Source: Anabaena cylindrica PCC 7122 (GTDB lineage Bacteria > Cyanobacteriota > Cyanobacteriia > Cyanobacteriales > Nostocaceae). Taken from it: DNA of 64,000 bases. The stretch lies in assembly GCF_000317695.1 (NCBI RefSeq), contig NC_019771.1, positions 2,608,001 to 2,672,000 of the forward strand. The letters are read 5' to 3'. The notes beneath the pieces are model-generated. The model saw only the letters and a program-made list of their open reading frames with translations, ran no database searches and was not told the DNA's origin. Shown one piece after another: positions 9,673-19,800 of this stretch (position 1 is the first letter of the stretch; each line of letters opens with the position of its first letter). The translations under genes and the position numbers were made by a program.

Positions 9673-10422
9673 CTAAGGTTCCGGGTTTTGTTGACAACAT
9701 TTAAGGAGAGGTTCTTCGGCTATAACCTCTAGACCTACTGATTTTAAAAGTTCTTGCCATTCATCTGGCGTTTGAGTGCGTAATTGAGCAATATTGTTTA
9801 AGGTTTCTGGCCACAAATCATTTTTGGCATAAATCTCTGCCTGTATTAAAGGTGTTGCTTGCTGGAGGTCTTTATTCAATGATGAACTGATAGTTGTTTG
9901 TTCGATATCCCCTTCGGTATATTCATCTCCACTTCTGTCTTCAGAATTGCAAATGAGGGTGAAGTACCATTTATATTTTTTGCCTGTTTTGATGCCTGCT
10001 GTGGAGGGAATGTTGAGTTGGACTATTCCAGAAGTACTGGGTAGTTTAAAATTTGTCTGATAAATATCATTATCTTCTTCTGACCTCAGTACAAATTCAC
10101 CAGTAGTTGCGGTAGTTTTAGGAACATAAAAATATAGTGTGGGATTATTTAAGCTTGTTTTGATCTGATTATCTCGTCTAGGTGTTAAGGCCGTGAGAGT
10201 GGGTTTTCCTTTTTCAAGATGGATACAGGAAAATCCTCTTCTTCCTCCGCCAATTGTTGATTCTGGCTTGCCTCTGGAATCTCCTGATGGAAATTCTAGA
10301 CTGATTTTGATTGGTGATGGTTGTGCCAGCAACTGTGAAGGAAAGATATGTGCAGTTAACAAGGCTGAAGAAATTCCGATTGCAAGTTTTCTTAGATACT
10401 GAATATATTTCTGTCGATTCAT
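9673..10422 (-). CDS. DUF928 domain secreted protein
   Basis: 249 residues with an N-terminal signal peptide (hydrophobic stretch around residues 12-33, ending LLAQP). The mature part carries the DUF928 pattern seen across cyanobacteria: a Gly/Arg-rich stretch (GGGRRGFSC), repeated beta strands with a YFYVP-like motif, a Cys in LICNSEDRSG, and a C-terminal helical segment. DUF928 genes commonly sit beside CHASE2, CHAT or TPR genes in cyanobacteria, and here the gene directly precedes a CHASE2 cyclase with tight spacing. A reasonable inference is that it is the periplasmic partner or ligand-binding component for the CHASE2 sensor; no biochemical role is established. Confidence 0.8.
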   Translation of the reverse strand: MNRQKYIQYLRKLAIGISSALLTAHIFPSQLLAQPSPIKISLEFPSGDSRGKPESTIGGGRRGFSCIHLEKGKPTLTALTPRRDNQIKTSLNNPTLYFYVPKTTATTGEFVLRSEEDNDIYQTNFKLPSTSGIVQLNIPSTAGIKTGKKYKWYFTLICNSEDRSGDEYTEGDIEQTTISSSLNKDLQQATPLIQAEIYAKNDLWPETLNNIAQLRTQTPDEWQELLKSVGLEVIAEEPLLKCCQQNPEP

Positions 10423-10512
10423 GATATTAAAGTTAAGTTTATTACTTTTCTAAGGTAGTGTACTGTATTTGATTAATACATGGTTTTAGGAAAACGTTAC
10501 AATTAAAGTAAG

Positions 10513-10536
10513 AATTCAGGAGTCAGGATTCAGGGG
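10513..10536. repeat. short heptamer repeat forming the stop of the TPR gene
   Basis: Three degenerate 7-nt units (minus-strand reading CCTGAAT, CCTGACT, CCTGAAT). They encode the final residues and the TGA stop of the TPR gene on the minus strand. Typical STRR structure of heterocystous cyanobacteria. Confidence 0.55.
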
Positions 10537-11631
10537 TAAAACTGTAATCAGATTAATGATGTTTTGGTAGTATGTGGTGTTTCCTTGTTGGTAAAAGAAA
10601 TTAGCAGATTTTTGGAAATCGTCAATAGCTGCTTGATTATTTCCTAAGTGTAGATGGATATTTGCCCGCAGGAAGTAAGCTGTTGCATAATTAGGTTGGA
10701 GTTGTAAGGCTCGATTATAGTCTTCAATAGCTCCTTGATAGTTTCCTAACAAGCGATGAAAATTAGCGCGATCGCAATATCCTTCTACTAAAGTGGGATT
10801 TAGTTGTAGTAATCTAGTGCTATCGGCAATTGCGCTTTGGTAATCTCCCAGGTGGTGGAGTGCATTAGCCCGCAAGCCGTAAACTATGGGCAATGTGGGA
10901 TTAACTTGCAGTGCTTGGTTATAGTCTTGAATGGCGTTTTCATAGTCTTCTAGGTTGCTATAGACTAAACCGCGTTGATGGTACGCTTGGTCATCACCTG
11001 GATTGAGTTGGATAGCTTGATTGAAATCAGCGATCGCACTTTGATAGTCTTGGAGGTGAGACATAATCAAACCTCGGTTATAGTAAGCTTCGCCAAACTG
11101 GGGATTAATTGCTAATGCCTGATTATAATCTGCGATTGCACCTTGATAGTCTTTGAGAGCATAGCGGCTATTACCTCGGTTATGATAAGCTGCGGACAAG
11201 TTAGGATTTAGCTGTATGGCTTGATTGTAATCAGCAATTGCTTCTGTGTATTGACCGAGAATATAAAAAATATTACCCCGATTACTATAAGCGGCCACAA
11301 AATCAGGATAGTAATCTAAAGCTTGCTTGATATCTACGATAGCAGCTTGATTATCTCCCCGCTGAAAACGAGCTAAACCCCGGTTATGGTAAGCTTTCGC
11401 AATATCAAAATTGAGATTTTCTAACCCAGTACTATTATGTCTTGCTTGTTGATAATCTGCGATCGCTAAATCAAACTCTTCTAACCCCAAATAGGCATGA
11501 CCCCGATAATGGTAAACTATCTCCAGGTGGGGATTTAGCTGTATTGCTTGGTTAAAGAATGTAATTGCACCTCGATAATCCCCGGATAAATTTTTCTTTA
11601 CTCCCTCTGTTATCAACTCTTCAACATTCAT
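10516..11631 (-). CDS. tetratricopeptide repeat (TPR) protein
   Basis: 371 residues made almost wholly of about ten 34-residue TPR units, recognisable by repeating AIxDYNQAxxxNP and AYxNRGxxxxxLGDYxxAI patterns from residue 5 to 345. No signal peptide or membrane segment, so it is probably a cytoplasmic protein-protein scaffold. It lies just upstream of the DUF928 and CHASE2-cyclase genes on the same strand (about 95 bp to DUF928) and may belong to their transcription unit. The last residues (NPDS) and stop codon are built from an STRR tract. The partner protein cannot be predicted. Confidence 0.85.
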   Translation of the reverse strand: MNVEELITEGVKKNLSGDYRGAITFFNQAIQLNPHLEIVYHYRGHAYLGLEEFDLAIADYQQARHNSTGLENLNFDIAKAYHNRGLARFQRGDNQAAIVDIKQALDYYPDFVAAYSNRGNIFYILGQYTEAIADYNQAIQLNPNLSAAYHNRGNSRYALKDYQGAIADYNQALAINPQFGEAYYNRGLIMSHLQDYQSAIADFNQAIQLNPGDDQAYHQRGLVYSNLEDYENAIQDYNQALQVNPTLPIVYGLRANALHHLGDYQSAIADSTRLLQLNPTLVEGYCDRANFHRLLGNYQGAIEDYNRALQLQPNYATAYFLRANIHLHLGNNQAAIDDFQKSANFFYQQGNTTYYQNIINLITVLPLNPDS

Positions 11632-11726
11632 ATATTTTTTTTGTTATTTATTTTTTTTTACGATTTATAGACATTATAATCTCTAACTAATTCCTCCTTA
11701 AAAATCAAGATTTAAACGTAAATCCA

Positions 11727-11767
11727 ATCCCTCTCCTCGCTTGCGGGGAGGGGTTAGGGGTGGGGTT
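11727..11767. repeat. REP-like palindromic repeat (CCTCGCTTGCGGGGAGG core)
   Basis: About 41 bp containing CTCCTCGCTTGCGGGGAG followed by GGGTTAGGGGTGGGG. The reverse complement is nearly identical to the segment at 23696-23738 inside the PBP1C gene, and the core also occurs in the MITE near 4675. Confidence 0.65.
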
Positions 11768-11800
11768 CCTTGGAATTGATTGGTAATTGAACAAGTTTGA

Positions 11801-11911
11801 TATATGGCAATTCCCAAGCGCATGAAGTACACCCCACCCGCGCTGACGCGCACCTTCCCCTTACCAAGGGGAGGGGTAATTTTGTATCTAACTAGAGTGG
11901 GAAAGGCTATA
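11801..11911. repeat. MITE with TATA...TTCCCA inverted ends, same family as 49418-49536
   Basis: About 111 bp. The right end TGGGAAAGGCTATA and left end TATATGGCAATTCCCA are imperfect inverted repeats. The reverse complement aligns along nearly its full length with 49418-49536, including the subterminal CTCTAGTTAGATACAAAATT and the GCGCGGGTGGGGTGTA stretch. No transposase gene is present, so it is a non-autonomous element. Confidence 0.7.
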
Positions 11912-11973
11912 ACGTCATTACAAAGCTTTCACATTAAAGGACGTAAAAGTATATTACATACAAGCTAGAAAAG

Positions 11974-14900
11974 CTATATTTGTAAAGCCAACGCTTTAGA
12001 TTCTAAAACACAATCAACCCCTTTCACATGATTTAACATCAATTCATCTCGTTGTTGCCAAACTGCAAAAATTCTTTCCCTCCCATCATTCAGAGTTTCT
12101 AAATCAATTTTATAAACATCCTTTACCTGCTGCAACTTCAAACCCAACAAACCTAAAAGCTTACCAATTATTTTGATACCTGAAACCATTTTTTGATTAC
12201 TTGATAAATCAATACCCAACGCCCTCTTAATATGTTTACTATTCTGAACAGCTACAGTCTTTAACCAAATAATATCAGCATCATTTTCATCAAAAACTCT
12301 TTCGGCCTCCAGAAACTGAAGCATACCTAAAGCACGCATTGCTTCAACTTTGAGAGTATAAGTCCTTAAATCTGGTAAAAAAACCTTTCCCTCACCCCAA
12401 AATAATTGTTGATGCCATTCTTGCTCATCTCTCACATGAAAATATTCACTTTCATGAGTCAAATAATAGTGCGTTAACAACTGTCCATAATACCCTTTAT
12501 CATCCTGCAACTTCAACAAAGAAGTCACTTCAATTCCATATCTATGTCTAAGAATATATTTATTGATTTGGTGTCGTTCCTCATTACTAAGAGAATGTTT
12601 AGTTAATAGCTGCTCATATTCCACATAATCAATATCCCTCGCTGTAGCTACAGCATTTGCGGCTAATAATTGATTTTGCTGCTTAATTTCCTTAATTTTG
12701 CGTTTAATATCTTTAGCCTTTTGACGACTATTTGACCAATCTTTCTGCACCTTCACAATTTCTACAATTAATCTCTTCCGATTCTCCACATCACTAGAAT
12801 CAGTTGCAAAGAAAGCTAAACGCAAATCCCGCAGAATATTATTTTGAACTGCATTACTCCGCATCATAATCTTATGTCCATCATCAATCAAACCTTCTTG
12901 CATAGATTGACGATAGAGACGAATAGATGCATTTACCCTTGCAGATAACTTAGCCCAAGTTCGTAAATGAATTGGGTCATAAACCAAAGGTAAATCTACA
13001 TCAATTTTATGTAAAGGACTCAGCAAAGCTAAATTTTCTTTTTGATTTTCCTGATACCAATTAGATAGCAACCGATAATTTGTACTCCCACTACCAATTA
13101 AACCAATCCCACGTTTAGCACACCAGACAACACGGGGAACATCATCACGCACTCTGGCTAATGCTTGACGTGCTTCCGAGTCAGGAATCACCCCCTGAAA
13201 AATCCCATAAACACGGTCAAAATGTTGAACATCAATACTAATTCCTGTTCCTAGACTAGGAGTAACAAAAACAGTTCCATAATCAGTAATTTTTTTATTA
13301 ATAGCACCAATAAAATCGACTGCTGCATGACCAGGTGTATTAGTCGTATGACTACTAACTACCAAAGTCTCAGGAAATTGCTTTCTTAATTTCTGTAATC
13401 GCTGTTTTAGATAACTTTCAATCGTTTCACAACTATAACGGCCAGTGCGGCTATCAGTCGTTACATAACATTTGCGTCCAGCAATTAAATCTAATTCCAA
13501 TTGATGAATTAAGGGTGTAGGGTTCGGTGAATCATAAAAAGTCACATCCCAACCTTTCTGGGGTTTCCACTGATTAACAACTACCCAAGGTATGATTTTA
13601 GTTCCTGATAAAACTTGTAAATATTCTAGAGAAACATCTGATAAATCTGCATCTTGGGCAATTACTAACCCCCCAGTTGTGAGAACTGTAGAAATTAATT
13701 GTTGAAATATTCTAAGAATCTTAACCCGTTTTTGTTTACAAGTATTACTATTTAGCAAATGCCATAAAGATTGCTCAACCTCATCTAAAATTACTATTGC
13801 ACCATGCCAATCATCTGGGTTAAGTTTCCAAATAGAATCAACGCATAAGCCAAAAGATTTATTTACTGGTAAAGGATAATTTATAATTGGTAATTTTGGT
13901 TCTTCTTCTAAATTCCATGCTTCATGACTAATTCCCCATTGAATCCCAATTTTTTCACATAAAAACCGCCCTAAAAGAATGCGGTGTGTAATTAATAAAA
14001 CAGATTGATTACGATTTTTAGCTTGATTAACAACAGCTTGGAGTCCTGTCGTTTTACCAGTTCCTTTTGCTGATTTTATTCCCACCAAACCAGAAGTAGG
14101 AAAAGGTAGTTCTCCTAAATAAGGAAGGTTGACAGTAAGTGCAGCGGGAATGGTTAAGTCAGTGTGGGGTTTAGTTTGAGCAAGATAAACTTCTAAATCT
14201 ACGCTTTGACGATAAATTTTTTCAAAATTAGTTGCACCTTTCGCAACAATAAATTCATCCACACCTTTTTCCCTACCTGGCAGTTCTACAACTTTTACAG
14301 GACAGTCTTGTTGTTGAAATAAACCGCCAAGTTGGGTAATAGCATTATTGACAGCCGCAATTTTTTTAGCTTGTGTTTCAAAATCAAAGCATATATAAAA
14401 ACTGCGTTTTGTTGTTGCGAAAATTGCTAAGTCAGGTATTAATTGACGACGGGTAACTTTGCCAAATTCATCTTTAACAACTCGATAACCGCTAGTAATA
14501 CCAGGAATAGCCATAGCTGCATAACCTTGTGTTAACAAAGCTGCTGCTTTTTTCACACCTTCACAAATAATTATAGATATATTACATTCCATTACCCATT
14601 GCCAAAAACCTTCCGCTTCACCATCAGCAGCAATGGTGATATTGTTGGGCATCGCTAAATTGTAACGTTGGGAAACTTGCTGCCAAATTTGCAAAGTTAC
14701 CCGCAGACAAAACACCCGCGTTGGTGTACTGGGGGGATGTTCATATTTAATAGACTTACCATTTTGATTTTGTCGGGGTTGACTGGGTTTAAAACATCCC
14801 CATTCCATCATTTGCCAATTGTTCAGAGGATCTCGTCCAGAACACCACCAACCACCTTCTGTAATATGGTTGTAACGCTGTAACCAGCCGCTTTTTATCA

Positions 14901-15060
14901 TGCCAGTATTGGTGCGGGGGAGTTGTTCTGAAATTAGTAAGTAATCATAAGCATTGACACCTTGAAGCGATTTAAAATTTAATCGCGCTAAGTGTAAATC
15001 TATACTACTGCTCTTGACTAATTCTTCAAGATGTTGGGGGTGTAAATAATGCAAATGCAT
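11974..15060 (-). CDS. CyRepA1/DUF3854-type primase-helicase (plasmid-replication-like protein)
   Basis: About 1028 residues. The N-terminal third carries a DUF3854/TOPRIM-like region (around 140-260: IIICEGVKKAAALLTQGYAA and SFYICFDFET), as in replication primases. The middle is a P-loop ATPase: Walker A SAKGTGKTTG near 330, a Walker-B-like ILDEVE near 427, and a helicase-style arginine motif (ARQALARVRDD near 630). A charged coiled-coil region follows (about 760-810). This order matches the cyanobacterial CyRepA1 family annotated as plasmid replication proteins. It is flanked by chromosomal genes, with no parA/parB, relaxase or integrase in sight. ATG 15060 is preferred to GTG 15072. It could be a relic of an integrated plasmid or a chromosomal paralogue; the function is inferred from family only. 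Confidence 0.75.
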   Translation of the reverse strand: MHLHYLHPQHLEELVKSSSIDLHLARLNFKSLQGVNAYDYLLISEQLPRTNTGMIKSGWLQRYNHITEGGWWCSGRDPLNNWQMMEWGCFKPSQPRQNQNGKSIKYEHPPSTPTRVFCLRVTLQIWQQVSQRYNLAMPNNITIAADGEAEGFWQWVMECNISIIICEGVKKAAALLTQGYAAMAIPGITSGYRVVKDEFGKVTRRQLIPDLAIFATTKRSFYICFDFETQAKKIAAVNNAITQLGGLFQQQDCPVKVVELPGREKGVDEFIVAKGATNFEKIYRQSVDLEVYLAQTKPHTDLTIPAALTVNLPYLGELPFPTSGLVGIKSAKGTGKTTGLQAVVNQAKNRNQSVLLITHRILLGRFLCEKIGIQWGISHEAWNLEEEPKLPIINYPLPVNKSFGLCVDSIWKLNPDDWHGAIVILDEVEQSLWHLLNSNTCKQKRVKILRIFQQLISTVLTTGGLVIAQDADLSDVSLEYLQVLSGTKIIPWVVVNQWKPQKGWDVTFYDSPNPTPLIHQLELDLIAGRKCYVTTDSRTGRYSCETIESYLKQRLQKLRKQFPETLVVSSHTTNTPGHAAVDFIGAINKKITDYGTVFVTPSLGTGISIDVQHFDRVYGIFQGVIPDSEARQALARVRDDVPRVVWCAKRGIGLIGSGSTNYRLLSNWYQENQKENLALLSPLHKIDVDLPLVYDPIHLRTWAKLSARVNASIRLYRQSMQEGLIDDGHKIMMRSNAVQNNILRDLRLAFFATDSSDVENRKRLIVEIVKVQKDWSNSRQKAKDIKRKIKEIKQQNQLLAANAVATARDIDYVEYEQLLTKHSLSNEERHQINKYILRHRYGIEVTSLLKLQDDKGYYGQLLTHYYLTHESEYFHVRDEQEWHQQLFWGEGKVFLPDLRTYTLKVEAMRALGMLQFLEAERVFDENDADIIWLKTVAVQNSKHIKRALGIDLSSNQKMVSGIKIIGKLLGLLGLKLQQVKDVYKIDLETLNDGRERIFAVWQQRDELMLNHVKGVDCVLESKALALQI

Positions 15061-15072
15061 GGTGAGAGGCAC

Positions 15073-15517
15073 TAAGGGAAGACAACGAGACTAAAACCTT
15101 AACACGCATCTGCTGATTTTTTATATAAGATTTTGTGATTTTTGTATGATACTTTTATTACATAGTTATCAGAAATACCTCGGTTAATACAGAAAGTGCT
15201 TTTTTTCCCTGTTGTCTTGTGGAAGTAATAATTTTGTATTGTGATTTTTGTGTGTGATTAATTTTTATTTATCAGTAGATTTTTCGTAAGATAGTAAAAA
15301 TATACTATTATCTTGTTCCCAGTCTCTGACTGGGAATACAATTATAGAGGCTCTGCCTCTGCTTTAATAGAAGGCAGAGCCTTCTAAAAGTCATTCCCAT
15401 ACAGAGTATAGGAACGAGAAAAAATGCACGGTTTTGAAGTTCTTACCCCAAAAAACTTGGCACTTTTTGAGGATAAAAAAGGCTAAAATCTTCTCCCTGT
15501 GATGCTTTTAGCTTTAT
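15073..15517. other. intergenic region with one palindromic repeat
   Basis: 445 bp upstream of the CyRepA1-like gene. It is AT-rich apart from the palindromic element at 15312-15418. No ORF, RNA gene or iteron array is visible; in particular I do not see direct repeats that would suggest a Rep-binding origin. Confidence 0.5.
15312..15418. repeat. palindromic repeat with CTCGTTCCCA/TGGGAACGAG-type ends
   Basis: About 107 bp. The left end CTTGTTCCCAGTC and right end GGAACGAG are inverted, with nested hairpins (CAGTCTCTGACTGGGAA; GGCTCTGCC with GGCAGAGCC). It is the same family as 53415-53498, which has the same ends and the same internal order at a shorter length. Confidence 0.65.
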
Positions 15518-16792
15518 TCAGCAAGCCCAAACAAAGACAAGCTCATGCTTGTGTGACTCACACTGAAGAATATGTCCAACTCCCTCTCCAAACTCATTAG
15601 GTATACTAGAGTCATCCTCAGTAGCTAGTTGAAAAACCTGACGCATAGGCTTCTGACAAATGGGGCAACCAGGATATTCCATTCTCTGCGCCCAACCTGG
15701 ATAACCCCCTAGTTTATATCCAACTACAGCCGTGACAGAATCGAGGAAATCATACCGATCCTCAAAACCTAATCGTTCTACCACTTCATCTTCCAGTGTC
15801 TCATTTCCCACTTGATCCCAACCATAAATCAAGGCTACAAGGTCTTCCAACTCAGGATAATCTTCAACTTCTTGCCAACCTATAATAGTTGTAGCGGGAA
15901 AAAAATCTTCATATTCGTCATAAACTTGTGGCAAAGGTGGAATAGCTGCTTCTGAATTTGGTGAAATCATCCGAATCAGCACATTGGAGACAAGATCGGC
16001 GGCTCTACCATAGTACACTTGAGCATTGGTGACAATTCCTTGACAGCCAATAGATGTACACTGAAACATTTGTATTAATCCATTACCATATTCCCTTGTT
16101 ACTGGTTCTGGCAATTCACTCAAGTTTAATTGAAGTAAAAGTTGCATAGATGATGATTGACCACAACAAGGGCAAGTCGGCCAAGATTCATTTTCAGCTA
16201 ACCAAGGACGACCTCCGAATTTAGAGGATAGTAGAGAATCATCTCCTGACTTGACTAGAGGTTTCCAAGCTGGACGTATGAATTGAGATATATCTAAATC
16301 TTTATTTTCAGCAAGATTTCGTTTATTCTTTGATGTTTGCAAATATCCTTTTTTTAGTTTCTCATGAATTTTTTTAGATGCTGCTAACCGTGCTTTTTCT
16401 ACAGTAGGATAAGTGCTAGTTAAAGACTGTCCTGCTGTGCCAATTCGACCATAGTTAATGACTACTTCTGTTTGCTTGACGACGACTTCATAAAACTTGT
16501 GAGATTTACTGTCAGACAATTCCAAATATACTTTCTGTGTTAATAGTGCTTCTGTTATGGGAGGAATTGGAGAAATTTCCTCTGTAGAGGAAACACAAGT
16601 AGGTTCATAGTTACGAAGAATTGCCAAGTATAAGTTCTCAGCTTCCGTTTGGTCATTCAAATCATCAGTTACACAATATTCTCGTTCCACGTTGGGAATG
16701 AATGTGATTTGATTGACTATACAACCCTCTAAGGAAATTAGACATTTTATGCCTGTATGAAATTTTAATAACTTCTGTTTGAATAAAACCAT
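15518..16792 (-). CDS. WGR domain plus DUF1963 protein
   Basis: 424 residues. A WGR domain lies near residues 85-150 (NYGRIGTAGQS, then KKIHEKLKKGY), a nucleic-acid-associated module first known from PARPs and bacterial regulators. The C-terminal half (about 190-424) resembles DUF1963: SKFGGRPWLAENESWPTCP, then LLLQLNLSELP, with two CxxC pairs (WPTCPCCG and CPICQKP) that may bind zinc. The start lies 9 nt past the alpha-2-macroglobulin stop, with a GGAG that overlaps that stop codon, so the two are probably co-transcribed and translationally coupled. Pairing a cytoplasmic WGR protein with an envelope macroglobulin is unexpected. Function unknown. Confidence 0.72.
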   Translation of the reverse strand: MVLFKQKLLKFHTGIKCLISLEGCIVNQITFIPNVEREYCVTDDLNDQTEAENLYLAILRNYEPTCVSSTEEISPIPPITEALLTQKVYLELSDSKSHKFYEVVVKQTEVVINYGRIGTAGQSLTSTYPTVEKARLAASKKIHEKLKKGYLQTSKNKRNLAENKDLDISQFIRPAWKPLVKSGDDSLLSSKFGGRPWLAENESWPTCPCCGQSSSMQLLLQLNLSELPEPVTREYGNGLIQMFQCTSIGCQGIVTNAQVYYGRAADLVSNVLIRMISPNSEAAIPPLPQVYDEYEDFFPATTIIGWQEVEDYPELEDLVALIYGWDQVGNETLEDEVVERLGFEDRYDFLDSVTAVVGYKLGGYPGWAQRMEYPGCPICQKPMRQVFQLATEDDSSIPNEFGEGVGHILQCESHKHELVFVWAC

Positions 16793-16801
16793 TTTTTTGT
16801 G

Positions 16802-19800
16802 CTACTCCATTAACATCAAAATCGAATCTGCACTACGTCCAAACTCTTCTGGTGCATATTGAAGTTGTGCTTCTGCACCTGGCCAAATGAATGTTCCAGG
16901 GGTAACAGAACGGACTAAATAATGTAAACTGTAAACTCCTGCTTCGAGATGATCTGCATAGGAAATAATTCTATCTTTATAGATGGTTTTATATTCTAAT
17001 TGCCAATTATCGGCTTTTGCTTGTAATGCTGGTGTCGCAGTTTGAAAACTCTCGTCTACTGCTTCAAAACCTGCGGGTAATGGATCTTTAATGACTAGAT
17101 GATCTACAGGATGATCTGTAATTATTTCTAAACCGATATCAAATACTTCTCCTGGTTTTAAAGTCAAGGGTTTATCAATAGCATACATTCCTGTTTTTTG
17201 AATAACTTTTTCTTCATTGACTTTGCTAATTTCTCTCGTTACTCGTAAACCGTTAAATCTTCCTGGTTGATTTCCTTGTAAGCGATAACTGTAAGCGACT
17301 AAATAATGTAATTTGCCTTTTCCAGATTTTTGCAAAAGTAAATCATGGCGACCACGAGGTAATGTATCCATTGCTAAATTTACTTGTAAGCTAGGATTTT
17401 GATAACCATTAAATCTGGTTTCTCCTAATTTTTTACCTGCTAATTTTACTGTAGTGACAAAGTTAGGTGGTGTTGATTGTAGCTGGCTATATTCTACTAA
17501 AGCGGTTAAGGCTTGGGCATTGTTATAAGTTGTTTGCCATGTTCCTTCTCTACGAAGATTCAGCAGACTTTGAAATAATTTATCAATGATTTCTACATTG
17601 GCTTTTTGGTCAATAAATAAGCGTAAAGCTTGGGCTTGTGTTGTAGTTTGTGAATTCATCCAACTCCAGCTAGGAGGTAAATTCACAACTGCACTACGTC
17701 CAGTTTCATAGATATTTTTTTGTAACTGAACTCGGATGATTTGGGCTTCGTCTTCCCATTCAGGAAATTGAAATAGATATCGCGCTAATTTGATTTGAGT
17801 GACAACATCAAAAGCATCACGTTGTTGATAAATATCTGACAAGAAACTATTGCGTTTGTCTCCTAATTGTGATAGAGCAATTAATGAGTTAAGTTGTAGT
17901 TGAGATTTACAAAGTTTTTGTTTACAAAACTCATATTGTCCAGGGTTAACGAGAACTTTCTGTAAATAAGTTTTTAATTGAGAGATGATTTTAGAATCGA
18001 CTAACCCAGGGTAAGCTTGATTAGCTTTTGTCAGAGATTCCGCAGCATAAGCAGAAACCCAAGGATCAGATTTTTCTTGTCCGGGGAAAGCAGCAAAACC
18101 ACCATCAGCAATTTGTAGTTTTTGCAGTTGTTCAATAGCTAGGTTGGCTTGTTTTTGGGGATTAAATTCTGCAAATATTTGATTATATTGTTGTGTAAGA
18201 GTTTGCAGATTTGCAGCAATTAATAACTGACTCGCTGCGGGTTCTGCAAATGGTAAATCATTATCACCTAAAACCTGTTTTGCAGGGGCTTTAATTTCGG
18301 GAATTAAGGTACTAGCTAATTGAATATCTAAACCTCCTGTTTCCGAGAGGGTATTTTTATCAATATTTAAAGGAATTTTTACCTGTTTTTCACTAACACC
18401 AGTTTCGACTACTTGTTCTGTAATTTCTAACGGTTTAATCTCCAAAGGAACTGAAAAAGCATCTGTGAGATTATTTAACTGTGTTCTAAATGTAACGTTC
18501 CCATCACCCACACTACCCGCAACCATTGGAAAACGATATGCTTGGGTTGCTGACTCAACTGGTGTTTGCAGGGTTTTGGTTTTAGGGTTATTTTCTGCAA
18601 ATTGGAGAGAACCGCCAAGTTCGCCATTTATGCTGATGTTTCCAGTGTTTCCGGTGGTATTGGTGACGGATAAACCTCCAAAAATGCGATCGCCTGACCG
18701 GGCAAATTGTGGCAGAATAGCATTAGTTATTAATGGCTTTGTGGTGATCAATGTCGCCTCACCATTACCAAAACGCAGATTTCCGTCCGTAGCCACAACC
18801 ATAACCCGCCATGTAGTTAAATCATCTGGTAATTTAAAAGTGATTTTCGCAGTACCATTAACATCAGTAATTACAGAACCATTGTAATAAGCTAAAGCTT
18901 GAAAATCTTGGCGAATGCGAGTATTTGCTAAAGCACTTGATAACCCACCACCATAACCCCAACCTTTAGGTTTATCTAAAGTTTGATTTTGTAAAACAAC
19001 ATCTGGACGATTATCACTAAACCGGGTAGAAATTGGTTGTTCTGCATAAACAGTATCTACCAAATTTGGTGGACGATAAGCACTAAGTTGTAAAACCGCT
19101 TCATTCACCACCATGACAGTAAATTGTCCTTGGGTAGCGTTTCCTTGATGATCTTTTAATTCCAGTTCTAAAGTTTCTTCATTTCCAGGTTCTAAAGAAG
19201 TTTGATTTGGCTTAACTGCTACTTTTAAATATTTATCTTCCAAGTTCACTTTAAAAGGTGCAAAACCAATTTTAGCTAAATTTTCTAAATTTTCCGGTTC
19301 CACCTGATTAAGTGGTTTACCTTGTCTGACTAACACCGCTTCTACAGCAGCATTAGGTAACATTTCTGGTGTAATTGTAAACTGAATTTGTGGCGCACTT
19401 CCTTTAATTTTAGTAACTTGCTGATAGAGAGGTTTATCTTTAATTACTGCAAAATATAATTCCCCTTCTGGGTAGGGAGATTGAATTAAAGCAGTAGCAG
19501 TTTCCCCAACTTTAAACTCTTGCTTATTTAATTTAACTTCCAATTTATCTTTTTCTCTTTCACCCCAGAACACAGGATTTACACCAGTCACCCAAATTTG
19601 TAAATCTGTAGCTGTTATTTCATCTCGACTGTCGCTAAAATTAGCCCGAATGCGGTATGAACCTGATTCTGTTGGTTGTAAATTTACTGCTTGTGGAATA
19701 TTAGCAGATTTAATTTCTGTTTTGGAAACTGTTTTATATTCAACTTGATTTTTCGGAGTTCTACTACCTTCAACTACTTGAGTAACACTACTATATTTTA

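Larger units (their letters stand above)
11632..11973. other. intergenic region filled by two repeat elements
   Basis: About 340 bp between the TPR gene and the CyRepA1-like gene. It holds a GC-rich palindromic repeat (11727-11767) and a MITE (11801-11911), listed separately. No ORF or RNA gene seen. Confidence 0.6.

Noticed and set aside
18465..18887. 140-aa plus-strand frame inside the alpha-2-macroglobulin gene
   Set aside because: Shadow of a very long, well-supported minus-strand gene; composition is that of an antisense frame.
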